DNA of 60,972 nucleotides. Source: Enterococcus cecorum (lineage in GTDB: Bacteria > Bacillota > Bacilli > Lactobacillales > Enterococcaceae). This document shows positions 44,146-53,049 of this stretch, one piece after another; within the stretch, counting starts at the first letter, position 1, and each line of letters starts with the position of its first letter. Both the position numbers and the translations under genes were made by a program. The DNA is taken from the NCBI RefSeq assembly GCF_023221775.1, contig NZ_JAKUDS010000013.1:1-60972 (forward strand), written 5' to 3'. Under the pieces are notes generated by a model. The model saw only the letters and a program-made list of their open reading frames with translations, did no database searches and had not been told where the DNA came from.

Positions 44146-44200
44146 TATACAAGCATGAAGTAGGTCGGATAATTTTAGTACGCTAACACAGGCAAGCGAC
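44146..44200 (+). repeat. Second, partial hairpin-repeat head
   Basis: ATACAAGCATGAAGTAGGTC repeats the previous head exactly 130 bases later; the right part is missing. CAGGCAAGCGAC (near 44190) also occurs at about 8969. Confidence 0.6.
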
Positions 44201-44219
44201 AGAGAAAAGAGGCAAAAGG

Positions 44220-46028
44220 ATGCGAACGTTTCAGACGCGTCAAGATTATATAGATGCATTAAAAGAATTATTATTACCTTTGGAAGAAAAGTATCAAAGA
44301 CAACAAAATGGTCGTATTTGTTTAGGTGTTACTGGAACTACTTATACGCAAAAAACAAGTGAAATAGAGGCTTTTTTACGACCGTTATGGGGATTGGCTC
44401 CATTGCTTTCTAGTCAAGAAGATGGGCAGTTAACTGAAATCTATCGGGGATACTTACGTGGATTAATCAATGGAACAAATCCTAATCATCCGGATTATTG
44501 GGGGCATCCTAAAGAAGACAGACAATTGATAGTCGAAATGGCGGCTATTGCAACGGCTATTTTATTATCAAAGGAAAAATTTTGGGATGTATTGTCAAAG
44601 TGTGAACAAAAAAATCTTCATGACTGGCTCATTTTAGCGGATGAATGTGAAATTCCTAATAATAATTGGCATTTTTTTAGAATTTTAATTCATATTGCGA
44701 TGCGAAAATGCCAGCAATCATTTTCACAAAAACAAATCGACCTTGATTTTTCAGCTATTGAATCTTTTTATGACGCGCAAGGGTGGTATTTTGATGGTCG
44801 TCAAGAAAAGCGTGATTACTATATCGCGTTTGCTTTTCAATTTTATAGTTTGCTGTATTATAAAGAGATGCAAACAGTTGATCATAAACGTTGTGAGAAA
44901 ATTTATCAGAGAGCTTGCCAATTTGCACAGTCTTTCCGTCGATATTTTGATAATCAAGGACGAGCACTACCTTTTGGACGTAGCCTAACTTACCGGTTTG
45001 CGCAAGTAGCTTTCTTTTCGGCTTTGGTTTATGCAAATATTGAAGCGATTCCTTGGAAGGATATGAAACAACTGGTGGATAGCCATTTTGCTTATTGGTT
45101 CAATCAAGCTATTTTTACTGAAAATCAACAACTAACCATTGGCTATGGCTATGCAAATTTAGTGATGGCTGAAAGTTATAATGGACCAGGTTCTCCGTAT
45201 TGGGCATTGAAGAGCTTCTTACTTTTAGCAGCCCCCATCGATCATCCGTTTTGGCGGGAAACAGTAACATCGATTGCAGATAATTCGGGTGTAGATGTGA
45301 GGGAAACAATTGAGCCGGCTAGGATGATGCTCCAATCAGCCGATAAAGGTGAACAAGTTTTTGGTTATCCAGTCGGGCAATGGAGTCTTTCTCAAAGTCA
45401 TGGAATAAGTAAATACGCTAAATTGGTATATTCTACTCAGTTCGGTTTTTCTGTGTCTAAATCGTCCGTTGGTTATTCAGAAGGTGGGTATGATTCAACT
45501 TTAGCAGTGAGTCTAGATAATCGACACTTTATCACCAAAGAAGAAGTGAGTTCTTATCAATTATTAAAAGATAGGACTATTCAAATTTGGCATCCATTAT
45601 CAGGGGTGAGTATTCAGACGACGGTTATTCCGCTTGGTGAATATCATATACGTATTCATGAGGTTCAAAATACAATGCCGCTTTACGTATATGATGGCGG
45701 TTTTTCAGTCAATCAAGAGGCAAATTTTAAGGAACGCCATCACCCAGCCATTATTAGTTATCAAAGTGTGCAGGGTAAGATTACTTGTCAGAATATTCAA
45801 GGATATGAAGAAGCGTTACTAATCGCTAATATGCCGAATACCAATGTACTATATCCAAGAACGGCAATGGTTGCTTTACGTGGTTATCTAAATCCGGGGA
45901 ATCATCGGTTAGTAAGTTTGTTTTCGGGACAGATTCATCCTCAGCCAGCGCCGATGATTCAGCTCGAAGGAAATGAACTGTCCGTTGATTTTTGTGGCAA
46001 AAAACAATTTTTAAAATTGAAAATATAG
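44220..46028 (+). CDS. DUF2264 family protein, probable polysaccharide-degradation enzyme
   Basis: 602 residues, no signal peptide. The N-terminal two thirds is an alpha-helical toroid type sequence with RGYLRGLINGTNPNHPDYWG, GWYFDGRQEKRDYYIAFAFQFYSLLYY and GFSVSKSSVGYSEGGYDSTLAVS blocks, typical of DUF2264; the C-terminal third is beta-rich. From memory, some DUF2264 members have been placed among beta-glucuronidase-type glycoside hydrolases, which would fit a GAG locus. It occupies the place held by a heparinase II/III-like gene in the pneumococcal locus. GAGG lies 7 bases before the ATG. Exact reaction unknown. Confidence 0.78.
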   Translation: MRTFQTRQDYIDALKELLLPLEEKYQRQQNGRICLGVTGTTYTQKTSEIEAFLRPLWGLAPLLSSQEDGQLTEIYRGYLRGLINGTNPNHPDYWGHPKEDRQLIVEMAAIATAILLSKEKFWDVLSKCEQKNLHDWLILADECEIPNNNWHFFRILIHIAMRKCQQSFSQKQIDLDFSAIESFYDAQGWYFDGRQEKRDYYIAFAFQFYSLLYYKEMQTVDHKRCEKIYQRACQFAQSFRRYFDNQGRALPFGRSLTYRFAQVAFFSALVYANIEAIPWKDMKQLVDSHFAYWFNQAIFTENQQLTIGYGYANLVMAESYNGPGSPYWALKSFLLLAAPIDHPFWRETVTSIADNSGVDVRETIEPARMMLQSADKGEQVFGYPVGQWSLSQSHGISKYAKLVYSTQFGFSVSKSSVGYSEGGYDSTLAVSLDNRHFITKEEVSSYQLLKDRTIQIWHPLSGVSIQTTVIPLGEYHIRIHEVQNTMPLYVYDGGFSVNQEANFKERHHPAIISYQSVQGKITCQNIQGYEEALLIANMPNTNVLYPRTAMVALRGYLNPGNHRLVSLFSGQIHPQPAPMIQLEGNELSVDFCGKKQFLKLKI

Positions 46029-46033
46029 TTGAA

Positions 46034-46062
46034 TTGATAACGTTTTCTTTGTAAAATAATGT
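46034..46062 (+). promoter_or_regulatory. Promoter and operator-like site of the LacI-family gene
   Basis: TTGATA, a 17-base spacer and TAATGT. GATAACGTTTTC (46036-46047) overlaps the promoter and is the reverse complement of the GAAAACG(C/T)TTA motif found before both PTS operons. Confidence 0.5.
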
Positions 46063-46088
46063 TAGAAAGATTGCTGGGAGGCGATTAT

Positions 46089-47093
46089 ATGGTGAAAAAA
46101 GTAACAATAAATGATATTGCAAAACTTGCGAATACCTCCAAAACAACCGTCTCTTTTTACCTTAATCAGAAGTACGATCGAATGAGTTTGGATACGCGTC
46201 GTAGAATTGAAAAAGTAATTCGAGAGACAAATTATGTGCCGAGTATTTTAGCGAGAAGTTTAAATGACAAGCAAACGAAATTAGTGGGCATATTAATTGG
46301 TGATATTACAAATACATTTTCCAATTTGCTAGTTAAAGGTGCTGAGAGTATCGCTAAAAAACGAGGTTATCAGATGATTATGGGTAACAGCAATTATTCT
46401 CAGGAAGATGAGTCGAAATACATAGAAAGCATGCTACGGCTAGATGTAGATGGTTTTATCATTCAGCCAACGAGTCATTTTAGAAAATATACAAGCATCA
46501 TGGAGGAAAATGGTAAAAAGCTAGTATTTTTTGATAGTCAATTGTATGAATATCGAAATAGCTGGGTAAAAACAAATAATTACGATGCTGTTTATGATGC
46601 AATGCAAGTTTGCTACGAAGAAAAAGGATACCGGAAATTTTTGATGATTACGGCTGATCCCAATCGCTTAAGTACAAGAATTGAACGTGCCCAAGGTTTC
46701 GTTGACTCGGTGGAAGATCTGAAAGTACCTTATGAACAACTGATTGTTGATGATCATAATCCGAGTATGGATGAGATGAAATCCTTTTTACAGTCGCATA
46801 CTAATGACTTAACTCCAACTTTAGTATTTGTACCGAATTGTTGGGCGCTACCGATAGTTTTTACAGCGATGAAAGAATTAAAATTGAAGATTCCACATGT
46901 GGGACTCATTGGCTTTGATAATATCGAATGGAGTGATTTTTCATCGCCGACAGTTACCACGATTGTTCAACCGGCTTTTCGAGAAGGGCAAGAGGCGATG
47001 AATCTTCTCATTGATCAGATTGAAGGAACTGATTTAACGACAAACCAGCGTATTTTAGATTGCCAGATTCATTGGAAGGAATCGACACATTAA
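46089..47093 (+). CDS. LacI family regulator, RegR-like
   Basis: 334 residues from the ATG at 46089, which has GGGAGG upstream; an earlier ATG at 46059 adds residues not found in the family. The helix-turn-helix is VTINDIAKLANTSKTTVSFYLN, followed by a periplasmic-binding-like effector domain (about 60-330). Its place at the end of the PTS/GH88 operon matches RegR, the repressor of pneumococcal hyaluronan genes. Autoregulation is suggested by the operator-like site at its own promoter. Confidence 0.87.
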   Translation: MVKKVTINDIAKLANTSKTTVSFYLNQKYDRMSLDTRRRIEKVIRETNYVPSILARSLNDKQTKLVGILIGDITNTFSNLLVKGAESIAKKRGYQMIMGNSNYSQEDESKYIESMLRLDVDGFIIQPTSHFRKYTSIMEENGKKLVFFDSQLYEYRNSWVKTNNYDAVYDAMQVCYEEKGYRKFLMITADPNRLSTRIERAQGFVDSVEDLKVPYEQLIVDDHNPSMDEMKSFLQSHTNDLTPTLVFVPNCWALPIVFTAMKELKLKIPHVGLIGFDNIEWSDFSSPTVTTIVQPAFREGQEAMNLLIDQIEGTDLTTNQRILDCQIHWKESTH

Positions 47094-47099
47094 GCATTT

Positions 47100-47140
47100 A
47101 AGTAGCTTTTAGCTAAGGGGCTGAAAGCTACTTTTTTTTG
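47100..47140 (+). terminator. Terminator after the LacI-family gene
   Basis: AAGTAGCTTT pairs with AAAGCTACTT, then T6 or more. Bases 47141-47300 are A/T-rich without features. Confidence 0.88.
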
Positions 47141-47303
47141 AACTTTTTAAGATTATTTTTTATATTATTAAACTTTATTTGCACAATAGATAAGAGCTGA
47201 AATATAAACTTTTACATGACATGGATAAATTATTAAATAAGATTGGGAAGGGTTCCAGTCAAAATATAATACCAGTATTTTTCAAAAAAATATTTAAAAA
47301 CTA

Positions 47304-47332
47304 TTGCAAAAACAGCTGAAAACGCTTATATT
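47304..47332 (+). promoter_or_regulatory. Promoter and cre/RegR-like operator of the GH35-PTS operon
   Basis: TTGCAA (47304-47309), a 17-base spacer and TATATT (47327-47332). TGAAAACGCTTATA (47317-47330) in the spacer and -10 is one base from the cre consensus and equals the motif at 39863. Confidence 0.65.
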
Positions 47333-47367
47333 TGTATTGTGGTTACTACCAGTTAGGAGGGTTCGAA

Positions 47368-49137
47368 GTGACGGAGTTTACAGTTGCCGATCAATTTTAT
47401 TTGGACAAACAACCATTTAAAATTTTATCAGGTGCGATTCATTATTTTAGGATTCACCCAAAAGATTGGTATCATTCCTTGTTTAATTTAAAAGCATTAG
47501 GATTCAATACGGTGGAAACTTATATTCCGTGGAATCTGCATGAAGCAAAGCAAGGAGAATTTTGTTGGCAAGGTCAACTTGATATCGAGCACTTCTTGGA
47601 TTTGGCTCAAGATTTAGGATTATATGCGATTGTGCGTCCTTCACCGTTTATCTGTGCAGAATGGGAATTTGGGGGATTACCTGCATGGCTATTACAGGAA
47701 AACGTCAGAGTGAGAAGTTCGGATGTGCAATATTTAGAGTTTGTACGTAAATATTATCAAGAGCTTATTCCTAAGTTAGCGAAACATCAATTGAATCAAG
47801 GCGGAAATATTTTAATGTTTCAAATTGAAAACGAATATGGTTCTTACGGGGAAGATAAGAACTATTTGAAAGCCTTGAAAATGATGATGGATGAACTTGG
47901 AATCACAAGTCCTTATTTTACATCAGATGGTCCTTGGCAAGCTACTTTACGAGCAGGAAGTTTGATTGATGAGGATATTTTGGTTACAGGGAATTTTGGT
48001 TCAAAAGGAACGGAAAATTTCCAGATGATGCAAAATTTCTTTAATCAACATCATAAAAAATGGCCGTTGATGTGTATGGAGTTTTGGGATGGTTGGTTCA
48101 ATCGTTGGGGAGATTCCATTATCAAGCGTGATCCTGAAGAATTGGTTGAATCTGTGATGGAAGTAATCAGACAAGGAAGTATTAACTTGTACATGTTTCA
48201 TGGCGGAACAAACTATGGGTTTATGAATGGTTGCTCGGCAAGGGGACAGAAGGATTTGCCACAAGTGACATCTTATGACTATGATGCCATTTTAGATGAA
48301 GTTGGCAATCCTACTGAAAAATACTGGTTGTTGCAAAAGGCGATGAAAGCTGAATTCCCAGCAAACTTTTATGCACAACCGCTAGTGAAACGAATGGGTA
48401 CTTATCCAGCTGCTCAACTAAATGAACGTGTGAATTTGACGGCAACATTAGATACGTTAAGTCAAGTACACCAAAGTTTTTATCCATACAATATGGAAAG
48501 TTTGGGACAAAATACAGGATACATTTATTATCAAACAGAGCTTTTACGCGATAAACAGGATGAAGAAAAGATTCGCGTGATTGATGCGCGTGACCGTATG
48601 CAATTATTTATCAACCAAGAATTAGTGGCGACGCAATATCAAGAAGAAATTGGTGAAGATATTATGGTCGCTTATCCAAGTGAAAAAGTAACACTTGGCG
48701 TATTGGTTGAAAATATGGGACGTGTAAATTATGGATATAAACTCACCGCACCAACTCAAAGTAAAGGGCTAGGTCGAGGAGTAATGGTGGATTTACATTT
48801 TGTTGGTAATTGGCAAATGTATCCACTACCTTTAGAGGATATATCTAAGGTTGATTATCAAGGGATGTTTAAAGAAGGGCTACCTAGCTTTTATCGTTAT
48901 ACTTTCCACGTTGATTGTTTGCAAGATACGTTCTTAGATTTACGCGGATTTGGTAAAGGAGTAGCTTTTGTCAATGGGCATAACCTTGGACGATTTTGGG
49001 AAAAAGGGCCAATTAGATCTTTGTATGTGACACAAAAATGGTTAAAGGAGGGGGAAAACGAGATTGTCTTATTTGAGACAGAAGGAAAATACAAAGAACA
49101 TTTGGTTTTTTCTAATACAGCAATTATTGATTATTAA
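47368..49137 (+). CDS. bgaC: Beta-galactosidase, GH35 (BgaC-like)
   Basis: 589 residues from a GTG at 47368 with AGGAGGG six bases upstream; the ATG at 47332 is on the -10 box and cannot be used. The GH35 catalytic barrel fills the first 320 residues. The acid/base is Glu156 in QIENEYGSYG and the nucleophile Glu238 in CMEFWDGWF. C-terminal beta-sandwich domains end with GKGVAFVNGHNLGRFWEKGP. No signal peptide, so it would act on imported sugar. The same gene order in pneumococcus belongs to BgaC, which cuts Gal-beta-1,3-GlcNAc/GalNAc. Confidence 0.93.
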   Translation: MTEFTVADQFYLDKQPFKILSGAIHYFRIHPKDWYHSLFNLKALGFNTVETYIPWNLHEAKQGEFCWQGQLDIEHFLDLAQDLGLYAIVRPSPFICAEWEFGGLPAWLLQENVRVRSSDVQYLEFVRKYYQELIPKLAKHQLNQGGNILMFQIENEYGSYGEDKNYLKALKMMMDELGITSPYFTSDGPWQATLRAGSLIDEDILVTGNFGSKGTENFQMMQNFFNQHHKKWPLMCMEFWDGWFNRWGDSIIKRDPEELVESVMEVIRQGSINLYMFHGGTNYGFMNGCSARGQKDLPQVTSYDYDAILDEVGNPTEKYWLLQKAMKAEFPANFYAQPLVKRMGTYPAAQLNERVNLTATLDTLSQVHQSFYPYNMESLGQNTGYIYYQTELLRDKQDEEKIRVIDARDRMQLFINQELVATQYQEEIGEDIMVAYPSEKVTLGVLVENMGRVNYGYKLTAPTQSKGLGRGVMVDLHFVGNWQMYPLPLEDISKVDYQGMFKEGLPSFYRYTFHVDCLQDTFLDLRGFGKGVAFVNGHNLGRFWEKGPIRSLYVTQKWLKEGENEIVLFETEGKYKEHLVFSNTAIIDY

Positions 49138-49155
49138 TTAAGAGAGGCGATAGTA

Positions 49156-49641
49156 ATGGCAATTATTGGTACACGAATTGATGGACGATTAATTCATGGT
49201 CAAGTAGCAAATTTATGGACAACAAAATTGAATATTACCCGAATTATGGTAATTGATGATGAAGTTGCTCAGAATGACATTGAAAAGAGTGGTTTGAAAC
49301 TTGCATGTCCAGCGGGAGTTAAATTAAGTATCTTGCCAGTGGAAAAGGCAGCAAATAATATTCTTGCGGGCAAATATGATTCTCAACGATTATTAATTGT
49401 TGCACGATATCCAGACCGCTTCTTAAGACTTGTGGAATATGGCGTGCCTTTAAAAGAATTAAATGTCGGCAATATGTCACAAACGCCAGAAACCAAACAA
49501 GTTACTCGTAGTATTAATGTCGTGGACAAAGACATTGAGGCATTTGAAGCGCTTGATGCTAAAGGAGTTCATTTATATGCACAAATGGTTCCTGGAGATA
49601 CAGCAAAAGACTTCATGCCATTGTTAGCCAAAGTGAAATAG
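49156..49641 (+). CDS. PTS mannose-family IIB component (bgaC operon)
   Basis: 161 residues. Phosphorylated His14 lies in DGRLIHGQV. It belongs to the GalNAc/N-acetylgalactosamine subgroup by resemblance to AgaB/AgaV. It lies 18 bases after bgaC and is followed by IIC. Confidence 0.92.
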   Translation: MAIIGTRIDGRLIHGQVANLWTTKLNITRIMVIDDEVAQNDIEKSGLKLACPAGVKLSILPVEKAANNILAGKYDSQRLLIVARYPDRFLRLVEYGVPLKELNVGNMSQTPETKQVTRSINVVDKDIEAFEALDAKGVHLYAQMVPGDTAKDFMPLLAKVK

Positions 49642-49668
49642 TGAAAATGATAAAGGAGGAGTTTTCTT

Positions 49669-50559
49669 ATGATTCATTGGTGGCAAATTCTATTATTAAC
49701 ATTGTACTCAGCTTATCAAATCTGTGATGAGTTGACGATTGTGTCATCAGCAGGTTCCCCAGTATTCGCAGGACTTATTTCTGGTTTAATTATGGGCGAT
49801 ATGAAAACTGGTTTAATCATCGGTGGGGGCTTGCAACTCGTAGTTTTAGGTGTTGGTACTTTTGGGGGTGCGTCAAGAATCGATGCGACTTCTGGGGCAG
49901 TTTTAGCTACAGCCTTTTCAGTAGCACAAGGAATTGATCCTGAAATCGCAATTTCAACCATTGCCGTACCAGTTGCTGCTTTACTTGTTTATACAGATAT
50001 CTTAGGACGTTTCTCAACTACTTTCTTCGCACACAGAATTGATGCTGCAGTTGAAAGATTTGACTATAAAGGAATTGAACGGAACTACTTATTAGGTGCT
50101 GTTCCTTGGGCATTATCTCGTGCTTTACCAGTCTTCCTTGCATTAGCTTTCGGTAGTGGATTAGTAGAAACATTGGTTAACTTTGTCAATGACGTGAAAT
50201 GGTTAGCAGATGGATTAACTTTAGCTGCTAGAATGTTACCTGGTCTAGGGTTTGCTATCTTACTTCACTACTTACCAATTAAACGTAACTTACACTACTT
50301 AGCTTTAGGCTTTGGTTTAACAGCTATGCTAACAGTCATCTTTGCAAATATTCAAACTTTAGGTGGCGCAGTAGCAGGTGTTGTGAAAGACTTTAATGGT
50401 GGAGCGTTCAAGGCTTTACCTATGATTGGTATAGCCATCATTGGTTTGTTCTTAGCAGTTTTACGTTATACAGCTACTCAACGTAGTGGCAATGCTGCAG
50501 CTACACCAACTTCTTCAAATAATGCAGAAAGTGGGGAAATTGAAGATGACGAAATCTAA
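49669..50559 (+). CDS. PTS mannose-family IIC membrane component (bgaC operon)
   Basis: 296 residues, hydrophobic, with SAGSPVFAGLISGLIMGDMKTG and GGGLQLVVLGVGTFGGAS blocks of the sorbose/GalNAc IIC family. A Ser/Thr/Asn-rich, acidic tail ends the protein. The IID start lies 14 bases before its stop. Confidence 0.92.
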   Translation: MIHWWQILLLTLYSAYQICDELTIVSSAGSPVFAGLISGLIMGDMKTGLIIGGGLQLVVLGVGTFGGASRIDATSGAVLATAFSVAQGIDPEIAISTIAVPVAALLVYTDILGRFSTTFFAHRIDAAVERFDYKGIERNYLLGAVPWALSRALPVFLALAFGSGLVETLVNFVNDVKWLADGLTLAARMLPGLGFAILLHYLPIKRNLHYLALGFGLTAMLTVIFANIQTLGGAVAGVVKDFNGGAFKALPMIGIAIIGLFLAVLRYTATQRSGNAAATPTSSNNAESGEIEDDEI

Positions 50560-51364
50560 CTATAAATTAACCAAAGAAGATTTTACGCAAATTAATAAGC
50601 GTAGTTTGTTCACTTATCAATTAGGTTGGAACTATGAACGTATGCAAGGTTCTGGTTATCTATATATCATTTTACCTCAACTTCGAAAAATGTATGGCGA
50701 TGGTACACCAGAATTAAAAGAAATGATGAAATTGCATACCCAATTCTTTAATACTTCTAACTTCTTCCATACAATTATCACTGGTATTGATTTAGCGTTA
50801 GAAGAAACAGATGGTGTGGAATCTAAAGACGCGGTCAACGGTATTAAGACCGGTTTGATGGGACCATTCGCGCCAATTGGGGACTCTATTTTTGGATCAT
50901 TAGTCCCAGCTATTATGGGTTCAATTGCTGCTACTTTAGCCATCCAAGGTCAACCATGGGGCGTCTTGTTATGGGTAGCTGTAACCGTTGCAATTAACGT
51001 CTTCCGTTGGAAACAATTAGAATTCGCGTATAAAGAAGGGGTTAAATTAGTAACCACCATGCGTGATAAATTAACTGCATTAGTCGATGCTGCTTCAGTA
51101 ATGGGGGTATTCATGGTCGGTGCTTTAATTGCTACAATGATTAACTTCGATATTTCATGGAAACCAACAATTGGTGATAAAGTGATCGATATTCAAGATT
51201 TAATTAATATGATTTTCCCTCGTATCGTGCCAGCAGTCTTCACAGGATTTATCTTCTGGATTTTAGGACGTAAAGGCATGACTTCAACAAAAGCTATCTT
51301 AATTATCATCTTACTTGCTTTAGGTTGCTCTGCTGCAGGTTACTTTATCTTTGGTATGAAATAA
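50546..51364 (+). CDS. PTS mannose-family IID membrane component (bgaC operon)
   Basis: 272 residues from the ATG at 50546 (GGGGAAA upstream); residues before this in the open frame are unlike the family. FTYQLGWNYERMQGSGYLYIILPQL and MGPFAPIGDSIFGSLVPA are typical. Overlaps IIC by 14 bases, and its stop shares a base with the IIA start. Confidence 0.92.
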   Translation: MTKSNYKLTKEDFTQINKRSLFTYQLGWNYERMQGSGYLYIILPQLRKMYGDGTPELKEMMKLHTQFFNTSNFFHTIITGIDLALEETDGVESKDAVNGIKTGLMGPFAPIGDSIFGSLVPAIMGSIAATLAIQGQPWGVLLWVAVTVAINVFRWKQLEFAYKEGVKLVTTMRDKLTALVDAASVMGVFMVGALIATMINFDISWKPTIGDKVIDIQDLINMIFPRIVPAVFTGFIFWILGRKGMTSTKAILIIILLALGCSAAGYFIFGMK

Positions 51365-51765
51365 TGAAGCAGTTAGTGTTAATTAGTCATGGCAAATTTG
51401 CTGAAGAATTGAAAAAATCAACTGAAATGATTATGGGGCCTCAGGATTGTATTCACACCGTTTGTTTTTTACCTGAAGAAGGGCAAGCAGAATTTCGTGC
51501 TAAATTTGAAGATGCGGTGAAAGATCTTGAAGACTACGTTGTTTTAGCTGATTTACTTGGGGGAACTCCAGCGAATGTCATTTCAAAAATGATTTTAGAA
51601 GGACAAGATATCCAATGTTATGCCGGTATGAATATGCCGATGGTGATTGGCTTTTTAAACGGTGTATTACTTGATCAGGAAGTAGATCTAGTTGGATATG
51701 GTAAAGACAATATTCATCATATTAATGAAATCATCTTACAAGATTCAGACGATGAGGATGAATAA
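51364..51765 (+). CDS. PTS mannose-family IIA component (bgaC operon)
   Basis: 133 residues from the ATG at 51364, which overlaps the IID stop (TAATG). Phosphorylated His9 lies in VLISHGKFAEE, and LADLLGGTPANV is the second conserved block. It ends in an acidic tail. Confidence 0.92.
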   Translation: MKQLVLISHGKFAEELKKSTEMIMGPQDCIHTVCFLPEEGQAEFRAKFEDAVKDLEDYVVLADLLGGTPANVISKMILEGQDIQCYAGMNMPMVIGFLNGVLLDQEVDLVGYGKDNIHHINEIILQDSDDEDE

Positions 51766-51779
51766 CCGAATTTAAAGGG

Positions 51780-51834
51780 TCGCAGTTTAGAAAGTTGTGA
51801 ATTCATGTCATCCTTTCCTAAACTGCGATTTTTA
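51780..51834 (+). terminator. Hairpin between the PTS genes and agaS
   Basis: TCGCAGTTTAG pairs with CTAAACTGCGA across a 26-base loop, then T5. agaS has no obvious promoter after it, so it probably acts as a partial attenuator. Confidence 0.75.
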
Positions 51835-51857
51835 TTTTAAAGAGTGGGAGGATTATT

Positions 51858-53015
51858 ATGTTCCAATTATCAAAGGAAGAATTAGAAAAATTAGGAGCTG
51901 AAATTACGACTCGCGAAATTCATCAAGAGCCTGAATTGTGGGAAGAATTATTAGCAAGTTTTACAGCTCAAGAAGACAAAATTAAACAGTTTATAGATCA
52001 AATAGAAGGGCGAGTTCGAGTGATTTTCACTGGTGCAGGGACTTCACAATATGTAGGAGATGCTTTAGTCCCTTATCTAAATCGCGTGGGTGATACGAAA
52101 CGTTTTATTTTCCATAGTTATGCAACAACAGATATTGTAGCAAGTCCGTTAGATTACCTATTTCCAGATGAACCTACCCTATTAGTTTCATTTGCTAGAA
52201 GTGGAAATAGTCCAGAAAGTATTGCAGCCGTTAATTTAGCTAATCAATTGGTAAAAAATTGTTATCATTTAGCGGTCACTTGTGCTAAAGAAGGACAGCT
52301 AGCACAGTTGTGTCAAAAAGATGAAAAGAGTTATGTATTTTTAATGCCTGAACGTTCAAATGATGCAGGATTTGCGATGACAGGTAGCTTTAGTTGTATG
52401 TATCTTGCTACATTACTGTTATTTGATCAAACAGCATTAAATGTGAAGCAAGACTATGTTCGACAAGCAGAAAAAATGGCTAATCAAGTCTATGAGCGAG
52501 AAGCAAGTTTACAAGAAATTGTCGATCAACCATTTGAACGGATTGTTTATCTAGGTTCTGGTAGCTTGGCTGGATTAACCAGAGAAGCGCAATTAAAAGT
52601 ATTAGAGTTGACAGCAGGAAAGATTGCGACCGTTTTTGATTCATCTATGGGCTTTAGACATGGACCAAAATCATTCATTAATGAAAAAGCACTTGTATTT
52701 GGTTTTGTGAATAATCAAGCTTATACTCGCCAATACGATGTTGATGTATTAAACGAAATTTATCGTGATGGCATCTGTAAAGAAGTAATAGCTTTGACAC
52801 AAGAAAATACTTTAAATTATGAAGGAAAATCATTTGTTTTTGATTCTGAAGTAATTTTACCAAGTGGATATTTAGTTTTACCATATATTGTTTTTGCACA
52901 AACAATTGCTTTATTATCCTCAGTTAAAATTGGTAATTTGCCAGATACACCTTCACCAACAGGCACTGTCAATCGGGTAGTTAAAGGTGTAATTATCCAT
53001 GAATACAAGAAGTAG
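51858..53015 (+). CDS. agaS: AgaS family sugar isomerase/deaminase
   Basis: 385 residues with two SIS domains: [32 protein letters not shown] and [25 protein letters not shown]. AgaS converts D-galactosamine-6-phosphate to tagatose-6-phosphate with release of ammonia. SD GGGAGG. In this operon it would process the GalNAc half of a Gal-GalNAc disaccharide, but the deacetylase (AgaA/NagA) is not in the window. Confidence 0.93.
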   Translation: MFQLSKEELEKLGAEITTREIHQEPELWEELLASFTAQEDKIKQFIDQIEGRVRVIFTGAGTSQYVGDALVPYLNRVGDTKRFIFHSYATTDIVASPLDYLFPDEPTLLVSFARSGNSPESIAAVNLANQLVKNCYHLAVTCAKEGQLAQLCQKDEKSYVFLMPERSNDAGFAMTGSFSCMYLATLLLFDQTALNVKQDYVRQAEKMANQVYEREASLQEIVDQPFERIVYLGSGSLAGLTREAQLKVLELTAGKIATVFDSSMGFRHGPKSFINEKALVFGFVNNQAYTRQYDVDVLNEIYRDGICKEVIALTQENTLNYEGKSFVFDSEVILPSGYLVLPYIVFAQTIALLSSVKIGNLPDTPSPTGTVNRVVKGVIIHEYKK

Positions 53016-53049
53016 TCACACAATTTTTGAAAAGGGGAATGACGAGAAG

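Noticed and set aside
44220-46028. Heparinase II/III or oligohyaluronate lyase
   Set aside because: The neighbourhood suggests it, but the sequence blocks are those of DUF2264 and there is no heparinase-type motif I can point to.
47332-47367. ATG at 47332 as the start of the GH35 gene
   Set aside because: It overlaps the -10 box, while the GTG at 47368 has AGGAGGG at ideal spacing.
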